Positions 47,891 through 59,145 are shown, numbered from the stretch's first letter. The stretch: 64,000 nt of DNA from Ceratothoa steindachneri (GCA_963969495.1 OZ018328.1:6981331-7045330); one strand, 5' to 3'. Numbers and translations are program-made. The notes: generated by a model from the letters alone, not told the origin.

Positions 47891-48570
47891 GGACAAGTCG
47901 GTTTTCAAGAATATCAAAAAGGGGCAAGTCGGTTTTCAAGAATATCAAAAATGGACAAGTCGGTTTTCAAGAATATAAAAATGGACAAGTCGGTTTTCAA
48001 GAAATCAAAAATGGACAAGTTGGTTTTCAAGAATATAAAAATGGACAAGTCGGTTTTCAAGAATATCAAAAATGGACAAGTCGGTTTTCAAAAATATCAA
48101 AAATGGACAAGTCGGTTTTCAAGAATATAAAAATGGACAAGTCGGTTTTCAAGAAATCAAAAATGGACAAGTTGGTTTTCAAGAATATCAAAAATGGACA
48201 AGTCGGTTTTCAAGAATATCAAAAAGGGACAAGTCGGTTTTCAAGAATATCAAAAATGGACAAGTCGGTTTTCAAGAATATAAAAATGGACAAGTCGGTT
48301 TTCAAGAAATCAAAAATGGACAAGTTGGTTTTCAAGAATATAAAAATGGACAAGTCGGTTTTCAAGAATATCAAAAATGGACAAGTCGGTTTTCAAGAAT
48401 ATCAAAAATGGACAAGTCGGTTTTCAAGAATATAAAAATGGACAAGTCGGTTTTCAAGAAATCAAAAATGGACAAGTTGGTTTTCAAGAATATAAAAAAT
48501 GGACAAGTCGGTTTTCAAGAATATAAAAAAAAATGGACAAGTCGGTTTTCAAGAATATCAAAAATGGACC
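47888..48570 (+). repeat. 30/31-bp minisatellite with five-unit higher-order period
   Basis: Twenty-two tandem units of ATGGACAAGTCGGTTTTCAA plus GAATATCAAAA, GAATATAAAA or GAAATCAAAA. The variants recur in fixed order every five units, including a GTTGG variant at 48020, 48172, 48325 and 48477, so the higher-order period is 152-153 bp. All three forward frames are open for long stretches, encoding permutations of MDKSVFKNIK, NGQVGFQEYK and WTSRFSRISK. Confidence 0.93.
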
Positions 48571-49460
48571 AAAAACCTCAGAAAATGAAAAATAAAGTGA
48601 ACACAGTGGGTGATAAAAGTATATAATATAAAAAATATGTCTTAAAAAGTGACTAAAAGTGGTAATAATAATAAAAGTGAAATAATAAAAGTTATTCAGA
48701 GTAAATAATTAAGATAATAATAATAAAAAATGATACAAATAGTATGCAATAAAGGTGAATATAATAGCAATACTAATAAAACTAGTGTACAATAAAAGAA
48801 AATATTATAAATATAAGTGTTTAAAAAGTGACTAAAAATGGTAATAGTAAGAATGACTAAAAGTGAAACAAAGGAGATAAATAAGACAAAGATACAACCA
48901 ATGTGCGCTAAATTACTAAATGATATTGATAAAAGTGAAAGCGAATAATAATAAAAAACATTCAAAGTAAATAAATAGGATAATAAATAAAAGTGTTAAA
49001 ACTAAATTAACAAGTAATGAAAAATTAGGTAAACGTGATTAATAATACAATCAATTAGGCAAATTTTGAGTTAAGTAAGAATGAACATCTAACCCAAATT
49101 AAATGAGTCATCATTTAATTTAATTAATAAGGTAAAGTTGAGTTAATTATTTCTAAGCAAACTTAAATGAGTAAATAAACGATGTATTAATAAATATAAA
49201 GAAATACCATTTCATGTGTATATGTGTATTTAAAGAATATAACTTAATTTTCCAAACATTTGATCTCCAGCTCCTCCTGGGGGAAAATTTCTTTTTCTCG
49301 TACTCCGAATTGCAACTTTCTCTTCTCCTCTGAAATTCCCCCCCCCCCCCAAACCTTTGACCACTATTGCTCTATATTATTTTTACATATATGTATTTAA
49401 TTTAAATATTTGTAAAAACCCATTGTATTTCTATCTCTCATAATAATAAAATTCCCAACG
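48571..49460. other. A-rich low-complexity sequence
   Basis: Strongly AT-rich with many AAAAGTGA and TAATAATAA motifs on the plus strand. Some AAAGTGACTAAAA copies suggest degenerate short tandem repeats. A C-run lies near 49340. No gene. Confidence 0.5.
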
Positions 49461-49471
49461 TACCTGAAGTC

Positions 49472-49774
49472 ATGTTTCTTCGTTATACCACCCGATCATA
49501 CGTTGCAAATCATACCCTTGAAAAACTCCTGGAACTGGGGTGGGAAGTTCTCCCTCACACATCGTACTCGTCAGACCTGGTGCCAATAGACAACCATCTA
49601 TTCTGGGCACTGCAGAATTTCTTGAATAGTAAAACGTTCGCAAATGATGACGAACTGAAAACAGCAGTTGAAGACTTCGTCCATAGCAAACCAGTTGAAT
49701 TTTACAACAAAGTCATCCATGATCTATCCCGTCGTTGGAAGAGGCACATTATGACTGTGGCACCAGGGTTATGA
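49472..49774 (+). pseudogene. mariner transposase C-terminal third
   Basis: YVANHTLEKLLELGWEVLPH, TSYSSDLVPIDNHLFWALQN, FLNSKTFANDDELKTAVEDF and EFYNKVIHDLSRRWKRHI match the end of an irritans-like mariner transposase, where the third catalytic Asp sits in PxDYHLF (here PIDNHLF). The second Asp in HDNARPH is gone. Open 100 codons. Confidence 0.85.
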
Positions 49775-50987
49775 AATCCGAGTTATCCTTCTTTTACATG
49801 GACTGCCTGTCATGGCTACGAGATCCATCTACCCGTTACCCATTCCCACCGCGATGCCCCCCCAATCACGGATGCAACCTCCCTCTTAAATAGTGTCAGC
49901 TTGTCCAACGATTGCCGAGCAAACGCGCTAACCACTATTGTTCCTTTGTAAACCATTGTCAATAAGGGAATCTTAAGGAAGCTAATTTAGATCCTTATAA
50001 TTGGTAACAACTGCTTAACCTGACACAGATAGAAAACAATACTACCTAATAATTGAGGCCCCGAATGGGGTCCAAACTATAGGGCACTACAGTATATGGC
50101 ATCTACCATATACCTGAAATAGTAAGCGGTGTTCCCCCTTGTTCTGACCATAATCCCCCCCTCCCCAAAGTTTCAACCTACTTGAGTCTGATATACCATT
50201 AAAAGGTCTCAAATTGGCCTGCGAGGGCCGAGTGGGTAACTCTAAAGAGGCTTTTTGTTAATAAAGACGAAAAGACTCGGAATCCTGTTTTTTTCATGGT
50301 CTAGTGTTTAGGAACAAATAAATAGATAGTTTTTTGTAAAATTAAATTTTGAGGATGGAAGCTGTGATTAGGATGTAATTTTCTATTTATTTCGACTCAT
50401 ATTAATAGCTTCTTTGTAACAAAGAACTTTCATTTATTACCAAGAAAGAAAATTATTTTTGAATAGGAGGAAAAAATAATAGGAAGAACAAAAATAGGAG
50501 AAAAATAATAGCCTATTAGAACCTTGACAACTGAAGTCATGCAGGCAATTTGAAAGAAGCTCTGGTTCCAAAATGGGGTCATTTTAAGTTCTAAATTGTT
50601 CAACCACACAGGAAGCAATGACAGGAAGCAATGCACGCCAACCCGTGGGTCACCCGAACAAAAAAAGAAATAAGATCGAATTGCAAGTTCTTCCTCATCC
50701 TCCATAAATTGCGCTGATTATAATCATCCATTTTCAATCACTCCAACATCGTCCCAAGGGAAAAAAGGGTATCGAGGAAGGAGGGGGGGGGGGTCTTTTA
50801 GGAACCCATCTGACGACTGCTTACGAGGGTAAAAATCGCCGTAATCACGCTGCACCTTAATACTAGGCTAGATTAAAAAACAAACAAAAATCATGCAAAA
50901 AACAAATAGCAAAGACAAAAACAAAACAAAGCAAAGAAAAAAAGAAGCAAAAAGTAGAATGAAGCATGATCCGCTTTGGGGGGGGAG
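49775..50987. other. unassigned sequence
   Basis: No recognised element. The 3' tail of the LINE fragment that follows (minus strand) is A-rich on the plus strand at 50870-50960. Confidence 0.4.
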
Positions 50988-51190
50988 GCCTGCCTCCTCC
51001 GGGGCAGGAACATGCGACCCACAAAACAGTGAAACAAAGTGGAGGAGGCCATAAGGTCGTAAAGTCCATAAGTCAGTGTGCACGAACTCGTCCCGGGTAC
51101 AAGGGACAAGCGATAGTGCCCCCAGGTAGCGTGCGGGAAGATCACCCAGACTGGGACATTCAACAAGAATGTGTCGATGAGGGGAAAGTC
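50988..51190 (-). pseudogene. LINE ORF2 C-terminal fragment
   Basis: One open minus frame reads LSPHRHILVECPSLGDLPAR, YLGALSLVP, then TDLWTLRPYGLLHFVSLF. The RHILVECPSL...RYL block matches the Cys/His region at the end of many LINE ORF2 proteins. The rest of the element is absent. Moderate certainty because the segment is short. Confidence 0.55.
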
Positions 51191-51799
51191 GTCGTTAATA
51201 ATTAATTAATAGCCACTACCGCGTTGGCCATATTGGGTCTCCTTGGATCTATGCAAACAAAGACAGTTTTCCTGACACTCTAATAAGGAAGGGAGTCGCT
51301 ATTGATCAACGAGACGAAACGAGTAAAACCAACGAGTGAGGTAGCGAAGAATGCTGAAAGGGATATATAGAAAAAGGTTATGGGTGAAACAAAAAGGGAA
51401 TAGTCAGTCTCGTTACGTGATGTATATGGAAGTATGGTTCCGACTTGATGTATCGAAACCTATGAAGAGCAAATAAGGAAAGAAGGAGTTTTGAAGTCGG
51501 GAGAGAAGACGAATAGCATCAGCCGGGATCACGAAATTGCCCAAATCTCGGGAATCCGACCAAATTCCCTAACCAAATAAAGTTCACTTGTGACGGCTAC
51601 AAAAATTGAACATACTAGAAGTAATAGTTAGTAATGGTAAAAGTATTAAGAAAAATTGAATTAACAGTAATATTAATCTTAGTAGTATTCGTCATCGTCA
51701 TAAACAAAGAAGGTCAGCGGTGAAGCAACGAGGTAAAAAAGAAAAACAAAACCCCACAAAACAAAATGAGGTGGAACAAAATGAGTATAGAATAAAGCA
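51191..51799. other. unassigned sequence
   Basis: No recognised element. Confidence 0.45.
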
Positions 51800-52353
51800 A
51801 GAACTGAATCATAGCGCTTAATATTAGAACAAGAATTGCATTGCAGATGTTAATATTAGAACAAGAACTGCATGGAAGCTCTTAATATTAGAGGAAGAAC
51901 TGCATGGCAGCTTTTAGTATTAGAGGAGGAAGTGCATCGCCACTTAATATAACGGCAAGAACTGAATGACATGGCTCAATATAGCAAGAATTGCACGGTA
52001 GCGCTGAATTTTAGAACTTTAAAACAGTTAATACTAGAGCAATAACTGAATGAGAGCTCTTAATCTTAAAGCAAGAACTGCATGGCAGCTATTAATATTA
52101 GAGGAATAAGTTCATGACAGCACTTAATGTTAGAGGAGGATGTACATTGTACATGCCAATTAACATTGGCGCAGGCACTGAATAAAATTCTTAATATTAG
52201 AGAAAGAAATGAATGACATGGCTTAATAATAAGGCAATAACTGCATGACAGTTTAATATTATAGTGAGTACTGCATGGTAGTTCTTAATATCAGAACAAC
52301 AACTGCATCCTAACTCTTAATATTAGAGTAATAACTCCATGATAGCTCATTAT
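51800..52353. repeat. degenerate minisatellite, about 32-bp unit
   Basis: Some seventeen drifting copies of a unit near CTTAATATTAGAGCAAGAAC plus TGCATGGCAGCT. It is interrupted at its right end by the transposon that starts at 52354. Confidence 0.88.
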
Positions 52354-53560
52354 ACAGGGTGACTCCCCAAAAACGGGCCCCAACTTTCGATAGACCTCAT
52401 TTCTTAATTTTATGTAAGGATTGAATGAAACTTTGGTGATAACGAGTTTATTGTGTTTAAAAACATCATACCAAAACATGAGAGTCTTTGGACTTTTCTT
52501 CTTTATTCTAAAGCACCTATTCGAGATGACCTCCTTTTAGCTTTGGGCATTTCTTGAGGCACATCACAAAGTTGCCCATGACGTCCTTACAAACCGACCG
52601 ACTAATGGCTCTGATCTCCTCCCTGATGGCTTCCTTGAGTTCCGTGATGGTTCTGGGTCTCCCTGCCTACACTCTGTCTTTAAGGTAGCCCCAGAAAAAG
52701 AAATCTTGGGGGCTAAGGTCTGGGCTGTGAGTTGCCCACTCAAAATCAGTCTTGAGACTGATCACACGGCCACCAAAGTTCACTTTCAGCCAATCTCGGA
52801 ACAGGTTTGAGGTGTGAGAGCTTGCTCCATCTTACTGGGAACAAAACATCCCAATAAACGACGGGAACAGGGTCTGCAGCTTCCTCTTGAAGGTTCTGAG
52901 GATCTCAACATACCACTCCTTGTTGACCGTCACTGTCCCGCCAGATTCCTCGAAGAAGAATGGTCCGATGATGCCTCTGGCTGTGATTGCAGTCAATACC
53001 GTGCAATTAGGGGAGTGTAGGGGCTTGGTGGCTACCTCATTTGGTCTGGAGGTCCCCCAGAAGACACTTGTCTTTGAGTTTACTTTTCCCTCAAGATGGA
53101 AGTGAGCTTCATCTGAGGTCCAAAGGAGGTTAAGGGAAGTTGGGGCCTCCTGAATCTTCTCTAGTATCTTGACTGCCATAGCTTTTCTCCGATCTTTGTC
53201 TAAAGCTCTAAGGGTCTGCTTCGTCTGTATTCTGTATGGGTAGGCCTTTATATCCATTACTAGCACTCTCTTGCAAGTCTCACGGGGTATACCGAGGGAC
53301 CGACTTCGCTTGAGCATGGAGCGTTTTGGACTCTGCTGAACTAACTCTCTCACGTCCTCGACCAGCTCAGCTGTACGCTTTCCGGGGCGTCCTGAATGGC
53401 TTGGATGGTTGTGACTGGCTGCATTTAGGTTCTCCACTGTCCCATAGTTCTCGAGGTGGTCCACCCAGTCTTGAATTCTGCTCTTGGAGGGGGCTTTTTC
53501 ACATTCAAACTGATGCACGAAAGTGCAACAGCCTTTATTTTCGCCTAATTCTCAATCCAT
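52354..53560 (-). pseudogene. DD41D-type Tc1/mariner transposase, near intact
   Basis: Minus-strand copy whose 3' end is TACAGGGTGACTCCCC at 52354 on the plus strand. From about 53555 to the stop at 52517 the protein reads ELGENKGC, FECEKAPSKSRIQDWVDHLE (HTH), SGRPGKRTAE, SLGIPRETCKRVL (HTH), LLWTSDEAHFHL (first Asp), QQDGASSHT-like block (second Asp) and THSPDLSPQDFFFWGYLKD (third Asp). Exactly 41 residues separate the second and third Asp. Only two stops interrupt this stretch: TAA replacing Gln at 52832, and TAG at 52667 in RV*AGRP. All three catalytic residues remain. The N-terminal start and 5' TIR were not found. Confidence 0.88.
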
Positions 53561-53810
53561 TTCAATTTTCCCTATCCTTCTCCTATTTTACCTTCTCCTT
53601 CTGGAGCATCCTTCCTCATAGTCTCTTTCCTCTTAACGAAATCTAAATTCACACCTTCAAACACAACCTGGGCATTTCTAGATTTTAATATTGGGTCCAA
53701 CATTATTATACCACAATCTCTAAGGACATTGAAAGTTGGCATGAGGCAAGCGTAGAATGTGTGGATTAATGAGGTAAAGTGTCATCCATGGCTCACTAAT
53801 TCTTTGCAAT
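53561..53810. other. unassigned sequence
   Basis: No recognised element; the 5' end of the DD41D transposon should lie here but no matching TIR was seen. Confidence 0.35.
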
Positions 53811-54118
53811 TGTAAACAGTATCGGCTATAGGACCTTGGCCGCTTATCATTTATGTAAACAGTATCGGCTATAGGACCTTGGCCGCTTATCATTTATGTA
53901 AACAGTATCGGCTATAGGACCTTGGCCGCTTATCATTTATGTAAACAGTATCGGCTATAGGACCTTGGCCGCTTATCATTTATGTAAACAGTATCGGCTA
54001 TAGGACCTTGGCCGCTTATCATTTATGTAAACAGTATCGGCTATAGGACCTTGGCCGCTTATCATTTATGTAAACAGTATCGGCTATTGGACCTTTGCTG
54101 TTTATTATTTATGTAAAC
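53811..54118. repeat. 43-bp minisatellite, seven copies
   Basis: Copies start at 53811, 53854, 53897, 53940, 53983, 54026 and 54069, with an eighth cut after a few bases. The unit begins TGTAAACAGTATCGGCTATA. The first six copies are identical; the seventh has about six changes. Confidence 0.97.
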
Positions 54119-54234
54119 AATTCGTTCAGGATTGCTAGTTAGGTAAGGGTGTATATAATTAAGAGGATATCAAAGACTTTCAAAAACCTTCAAAACGATC
54201 ATGTGGTTAATTGATCTTTACCGGAGCAATTACC

Positions 54235-54478
54235 ATTAAATCTAGAAAATGCAAAGTAATGCACATAGGCAATAATAATTGAACAGCCGAATACAAGATA
54301 TTTGACAGAACAATAGAGGTCACGGAAAAAGACTTAGGCATTTGTGTGTCAAGCCATCTTTAATCTTGGCAGCAATGCATCAAGATGGAAAAGAAGGCTT
54401 TAAAGACACTAAGTTATATTAAAAGGCAATTCTCTTAAAACCACGACAGAATAATTATAAACATGTCTATATTTAAAG
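54235..54478 (+). pseudogene. CR1-like LINE fragment (post-FADD region)
   Basis: One frame reads SRKCKVMHIGNNN, stop, TAEYKIFDRTIEVTEKDLGI, CVSSHL, stop, SWQQCIKMEKKALKTLSYIK, RQFS. It corresponds to the KCKVMHLG...EKDLGVLVSDDFKFSKQC part of the CR1-like copy at 20.4 kb, so the same broad family. Confidence 0.75.
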
Positions 54479-54734
54479 AATGAATTTCAGAAATTCAATA
54501 ATTCATACTTTTTAGTATTAACAGGTAAATAATAATAATAAATACTATTATTTATTATTATTAGACTTAATATATTTACTACATAGATATTTCTTCGTGA
54601 AAGTGAATTTCATTCGAGGGAGAGAATTTCTGAAATTCATACTTTTAGTGAATAAAAAACTGGTGAATACGAAACAGAAGATAAGACTTATTACCTCAAT
54701 AAGATATCGGAGAAGGCTTCAATTTAAAGTGGTC

Positions 54735-54870
54735 TCCTACAAGGTCTTCTACTTGTCCCATTCTCATTTATTCTTTCAATATAAAGAGACAAACGTAAGG
54801 ATTCTTTGGGTCATCTCAGAATTCGCTGATACTGAATTGGGAGCCAACGTTGCTAAAACCCAAGATACGA
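54735..54870 (+). pseudogene. CR1-like LINE fragment (FADD region)
   Basis: Within an open frame (54597-54944), VFYLSHSHLFFQYKE then ILWVISEFADTELGANVAKT resembles SVLGPLLFLIYIND...ISKFADDTKLG of CR1-like reverse transcriptase; FADT replaces FADD. This part should precede the KCKVMHIG block but lies 3' of it. Confidence 0.45.
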
Positions 54871-55111
54871 GTATGGCCAAACTCAAATTGGAACCAGAAA
54901 TAATAAGTAAATGTTTTGGGACTTGGAAGACGCCAATAGTGTAGAAGAATGTCAACCAAACCATATAAGCAATACATATTAAGGATTTTACTCGTAAAAC
55001 CTGATATAGAAAAGGATTTATGGGTACTTATTACGAGATACTATTTTTCTTAAGCAAAGTATTAGAAATAAATAGATTTTAATAAATTTGTAATTTAATC
55101 GTAACTCGCAT

Positions 55112-55365
55112 TAAAACAAGGTCTGCTGACCAAAGCTGAGTGCTCTCTCTTATTTCGATTTATGACCTTACGACCTTCAAAACTTTCAATATTTCCTGGA
55201 CTAACCTTGGGAGGATAATTATATCATTCGAAAGAGAATGTAAAACAACATAAGGGTTTCAAACTTCGTTAGAATCGGCAGAATAGTTATGATGTTATTA
55301 CAAAAAAAAAAATCAAAACGGCGACCGACCGACCGACCGTCATAGTGAGATGTAGAGTCGCTCGG
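55112..55365 (+). repeat. dispersed repeat family R1, copy c
   Basis: Starts ACAAGGTCTGCTGACCAAAG and runs through the shared blocks to CGACCGACCGACCGTCATAG and GATGTAGAGTCGCTCG; the final GCACGCGACTAAAA is absent. Confidence 0.85.
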
Positions 55366-55734
55366 GAAGCTTGGGACGGGTTCGCAGGATTGGGGAATAT
55401 TTTATATCTGCCGTCTTATCACTACTTATTTTCCGCTTGGCTTGCCTCCCTTACCGTCGTCTTTCCTCGCTGAGTTGTCTGCTCCCTTTAAAAAAAAATC
55501 GATTCCTATCCGCAATTGCGCTATGACTCACATCCGACAATTGACATTTAGAGGATACGTTCCCTCCATGCCCCAACCACTACAAGAGGACCTATGACTA
55601 TATATCTTCCGAACATTTTAATTTTCTGTATTTTCGCGATTTTCTTGGCTGATCTTTCTTGACAAACATTTCGCCTGATCCGTTCTCGTTGATTTTCGAT
55701 TTTACTTTAATTAAAAAAATAATATTTTTCTAGG

Positions 55735-55870
55735 GGTACGCACGACTTATCCAAGGGAAAACACCCTTCTAACCTTGAGAAAAGTTAAGCAACATTTGAT
55801 ATGGTTAGCTACGGGCTGAGAGTTAGATTAGGATCACCTTTGTAGTGGCTATCTTATTGTAGCGACCCAC
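55735..55870 (+). repeat. 5S-rRNA-like sequence (pseudogene or SINE3-type head)
   Basis: AAAGTTAAGCAACATTTGAT followed by ATGGTTAGCTACGGGCTGAG resembles the internal promoter of 5S rRNA (AAGTTAAGCAACnTnGGGC then GGTTAGTACTTGGATG). The flanking ACACCCTTCTAACC and GGATCACC also have counterparts. Too diverged to be a functional 5S gene. A 5S-derived SINE or pseudogene fits. Judged by eye. Confidence 0.5.
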
Positions 55871-56599
55871 GTTAAATTAAGTGTCTTGCCTCCATAACAT
55901 TAATAACTGTAGGCACTTAATGGCTAAACCAAACACATAAACGTTTCATTAAGTCAGACAGATTAAATAAATATCAGTGCCACCAAGTTCAGCTTTTTAA
56001 ATGGAGTCAATAACCACGTTCGGTGTCCCGGACTAACTTTGGGAAGACATTGGCAATTCAGCGGCACTACACTTTAAAGCTGCTTCTCTTAAGTCCTGAT
56101 AGCTGCTTAGGAGCGATCGAGCCATCAAATTCAAACTACCCAACCTACTCTTCCATACATTTAGGTGTATTTATGTGTATTTATTTCTGACGTTCATTTC
56201 ATAAACTTACCTTATTATTAGGAAACTCAAACGCCCATAGAGTGTTTCGAAGGCAAATAATAATTATCATACTGAGACTACACATACACCCAAAATATTA
56301 GATTAATTATTCAAATAAACATTGACGTTATATTTTTGGGGGTTGAGAGGGGCTATGATTGATCCTTTTGAAATTGTTTCTGCAATGGGTAAGTCTGATA
56401 TTGAATTGAATTGGAAGGGAATAAGAAAACGAGGGAATTACTGCTTTCAAATTAAAACAAAACAAGGGTGCAGGTAGTATTTGAACTAATATCTATTATA
56501 AATAGAGCGATATATTTCGGGGGAGTGGTTTACTGAAAGTGAGTATGAATAATTCTAACTTAAAAACAGTTTGTTCCCAAAATAAACTCTTTAAAGCAT
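55871..56599. other. unassigned sequence
   Basis: No recognised element. Confidence 0.4.
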
Positions 56600-57890
56600 T
56601 ATATTTTAGGGAAATAGAAAAATAATTGTATTTTTTAAAAAGACAAAAACAAATGTCAGTTTATTGAAACTATTTATAAATGATGTAATCATTATAATAA
56701 CTTCACCAATGGAAAACCAAATATTCGATTCTTGATTATAAAAATTCAGAATTTTTGTTCAAGAATAATCGTTTGAGCGAATATTTTCAACGTCATCTTT
56801 GTCTAGAAATAACGGTCAGCCATTTTTCTTATATTTTTATAGAAATAATATTTGTTATTATAAAATGTTTTAGTAATCGAAATAAATGATATCCTTTGAA
56901 TGCTAAATTTGGTAATCGGGATGTGTAAGAATATCCCATCCTAACAATCTTATCTTTTCTTGGGTTTGTCCTGCAAAGTGAACCCTTGCATTATTAGGCT
57001 GGATAACAACATTTTTCTTTTATTTTTACTAAAGATGGCTACTGTCGTCTGTCGTAAAGCTCTTAGACAGTTAAATACGACACATTCAGTGCTGCGCCAA
57101 ATCTCTGGTGCTTTGGCGATGACCTGATTCAACAGTTTCTTTCAAAAGATCGTCACCCAATATGGTTTATCTTCCAGAACGAATCTCTCTCGAGGAGATG
57201 ACAATCACTGTTTAAGTTGTTTATTCTTTAACCGCAGGCGGTATTTAGGAGCTTTAATTGTGTGAGGATACACTCCACAAATCCCTTTTAGTGCCTTCGT
57301 AGAAGGGAGGATAAACAAGTTCTAGACGTCGTTTTCTGCTTTTATTAGAGTAATTCCCTAACTGGTTGTCCAATAATCTCTAGCGCTCAAGTACATAATT
57401 ATTTTCCAAACACCCTCATAAAATAAGAAAAAAACATTGTTGTAGTAATTATCGATGAAAGGTTAATTAGTAATCTAAGACTTCAAACGACGGGGTCGAT
57501 TTTTTGCATAAAATTAAGTACAATAAATGGTTAAGAAATATTTGCCGACATCATGATTGCTCTTCTGAATGCTACGACTAACCGATTCGAAGAAGATTGC
57601 CTAGACTAGGTTCGGCCCTAGGATAAGGAGACTTTACTATGTCTGATAAAACAAGACCATGATTCACCGACGTATTCAAAAGCATATTCATGTCGTCGTC
57701 GGAGAACACTTTGAATACTGGCGAAGTTAATCAAATTTTTTATGTCAATTACCCTCCAAAAGATTTTATTTACTTGGAATACTAATTCCCTCTTCAGTGT
57801 AAACTGATATAACAATATATTCGACTTTGTTTTTAATTATAAAAATATTGTGCTATAAGCCGTGTATAGTCCTTTTGGAGACACCCTGTT
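56600..57890 (-). pseudogene. mariner element with central deletion
   Basis: Minus strand. A mariner-like end ACAGGGTGTCTCCAAAAGGA lies at 57889. Downstream, GDDLLKETVESGHRQSTRDL (second helix-turn-helix, 57155-57090) is followed after only about 35 codons by VIQPNNARVHFAGQTQEKIR and LLGWDILTHPDYQI (near 57010-56910), the region of the second and third Asp (Asn replaces Asp in HDNAR). FYNQESNIWF near 56750 may be the C-terminus. The span fits a 1.3-kb mariner. The region of the first catalytic Asp is missing, and many stops are present. Left boundary approximate. Confidence 0.6.
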
Positions 57891-58009
57891 TCTTCAGGGG
57901 CAGGTTAGACAATAATATAGAGAGAAAACATTGTTCTGGTTTTAGAGTTTGCTTTCATAAACAAATTATATTATCTGTTGTAGAATAGGGTCGAGTTCAA
58001 CCCTTCCGG
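57891..58009. other. unassigned sequence
   Basis: Short flank, nothing recognised. Confidence 0.3.
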
Positions 58010-59055
58010 CGTTTCTTAGCCAAGAGAGATGACGTCTGTGTGCGTGGGAGATTTATAGTACTGACAGAGTGCAAATTAACCAAATTTTAGGTTGGCTAAA
58101 TAGTCGGCTATCTTGTAGGTTCCGGAACAATAGAAAAACGGGTACAAAAATAGCTTTACTAATATGAAAATTAATATTTTTTTACAAAGGTTAAAAGGGG
58201 TTTTGAAACAGGCTATATAACACATTAGACGTACACAAGTCTCAGCAACTTAAAGGGGGGGATGACTTAGCGGGGACAGTCGCGGTACACACAAATAAAT
58301 AATACCGACCGACAGGGGGGTCGCTCGAATGACCTTGAGCGTACATGAAGCCGATGATGGAGGCTTAGACTAGGGAGGGGGGGGGGTAGTAGAGAGCACT
58401 TGCACAGGAGAGTTGCGCGTTGCTGTTACCTCGAAGATTTGGTCCGAGGGAGTAATCCTTGCCTTGGTGCAAAGTTCAAATAATAGTCTCTTGACAATGA
58501 CTACTAGCGGGATGAACTTAGATCTTGTCTTCGGGTTTAGAACAACGAGTCGAGACTGGGCGCGTTGCGTTCGAGGAACGAGTAACAACGAGTACCTGGT
58601 AGACTCACGCGAATTAAACGAGAATACCCGGAATTTGAAGGGTTCTGCGATGAATTGTGCAGAGTCCAACGGGACGTGAATAGCGGGTACAAACAGGGAA
58701 CTGCAGACGGCAGGTACTGACAGGGGCGGGCAGACAGCAAATACTGACGGGGGCGGGCAGGCGGCGGATACTGGCGGAGCGGGCAGACGGTGGATACTGC
58801 CTTCCAACTCTGGTGCCAGAGGGTTTATAGTGGGGGCGAATAGGGTTTCCCTCTCCGTCCGAAGGGGAAGGTTCCAGGGTCCGACGCATCGGCAGGCGAG
58901 GGTAGTCTCGCCCTATTAGCACGATCGCGGGAAGGTTCCTAAGCCGGTGAGGCGAAACTTTGTCCGACTCTCAATGGGACCTTTTCGTGCTCTCAAGCTT
59001 GTTGCGTCTCATGATTTCGCACTTCCATTAGCGCAGACAAAAAGGGTCGACAAGG
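58010..59055. other. GC-rich LTR-like block with 28-30-bp tandem repeat
   Basis: GC-rich island. At 58690-58800, three to four copies of a unit near GGGGCGGGCAGACGGC plus TACTGAC occur. The 145-codon minus-strand frame over it is Pro/Ser-rich because of that repeat. The abrupt composition change suggests an LTR or leader of a retroelement; no paired LTR or coding was seen. Confidence 0.3.
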
Positions 59056-59057
59056 TC

Positions 59058-59080
59058 TCTCTTCTCTCTTTCTCTCTCTG

Positions 59081-59145
<65 letters not shown>

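Noticed and set aside
47888..48570. CRISPR array
   Set aside because: Units are contiguous 30/31-bp tandem copies with no unique spacers, in a eukaryotic context.
58370..58807. 145-codon Pro/Ser-rich minus-strand frame
   Set aside because: The proline-rich part comes from the GC-rich tandem repeat; a plus-strand frame overlaps it and no motif supports either.
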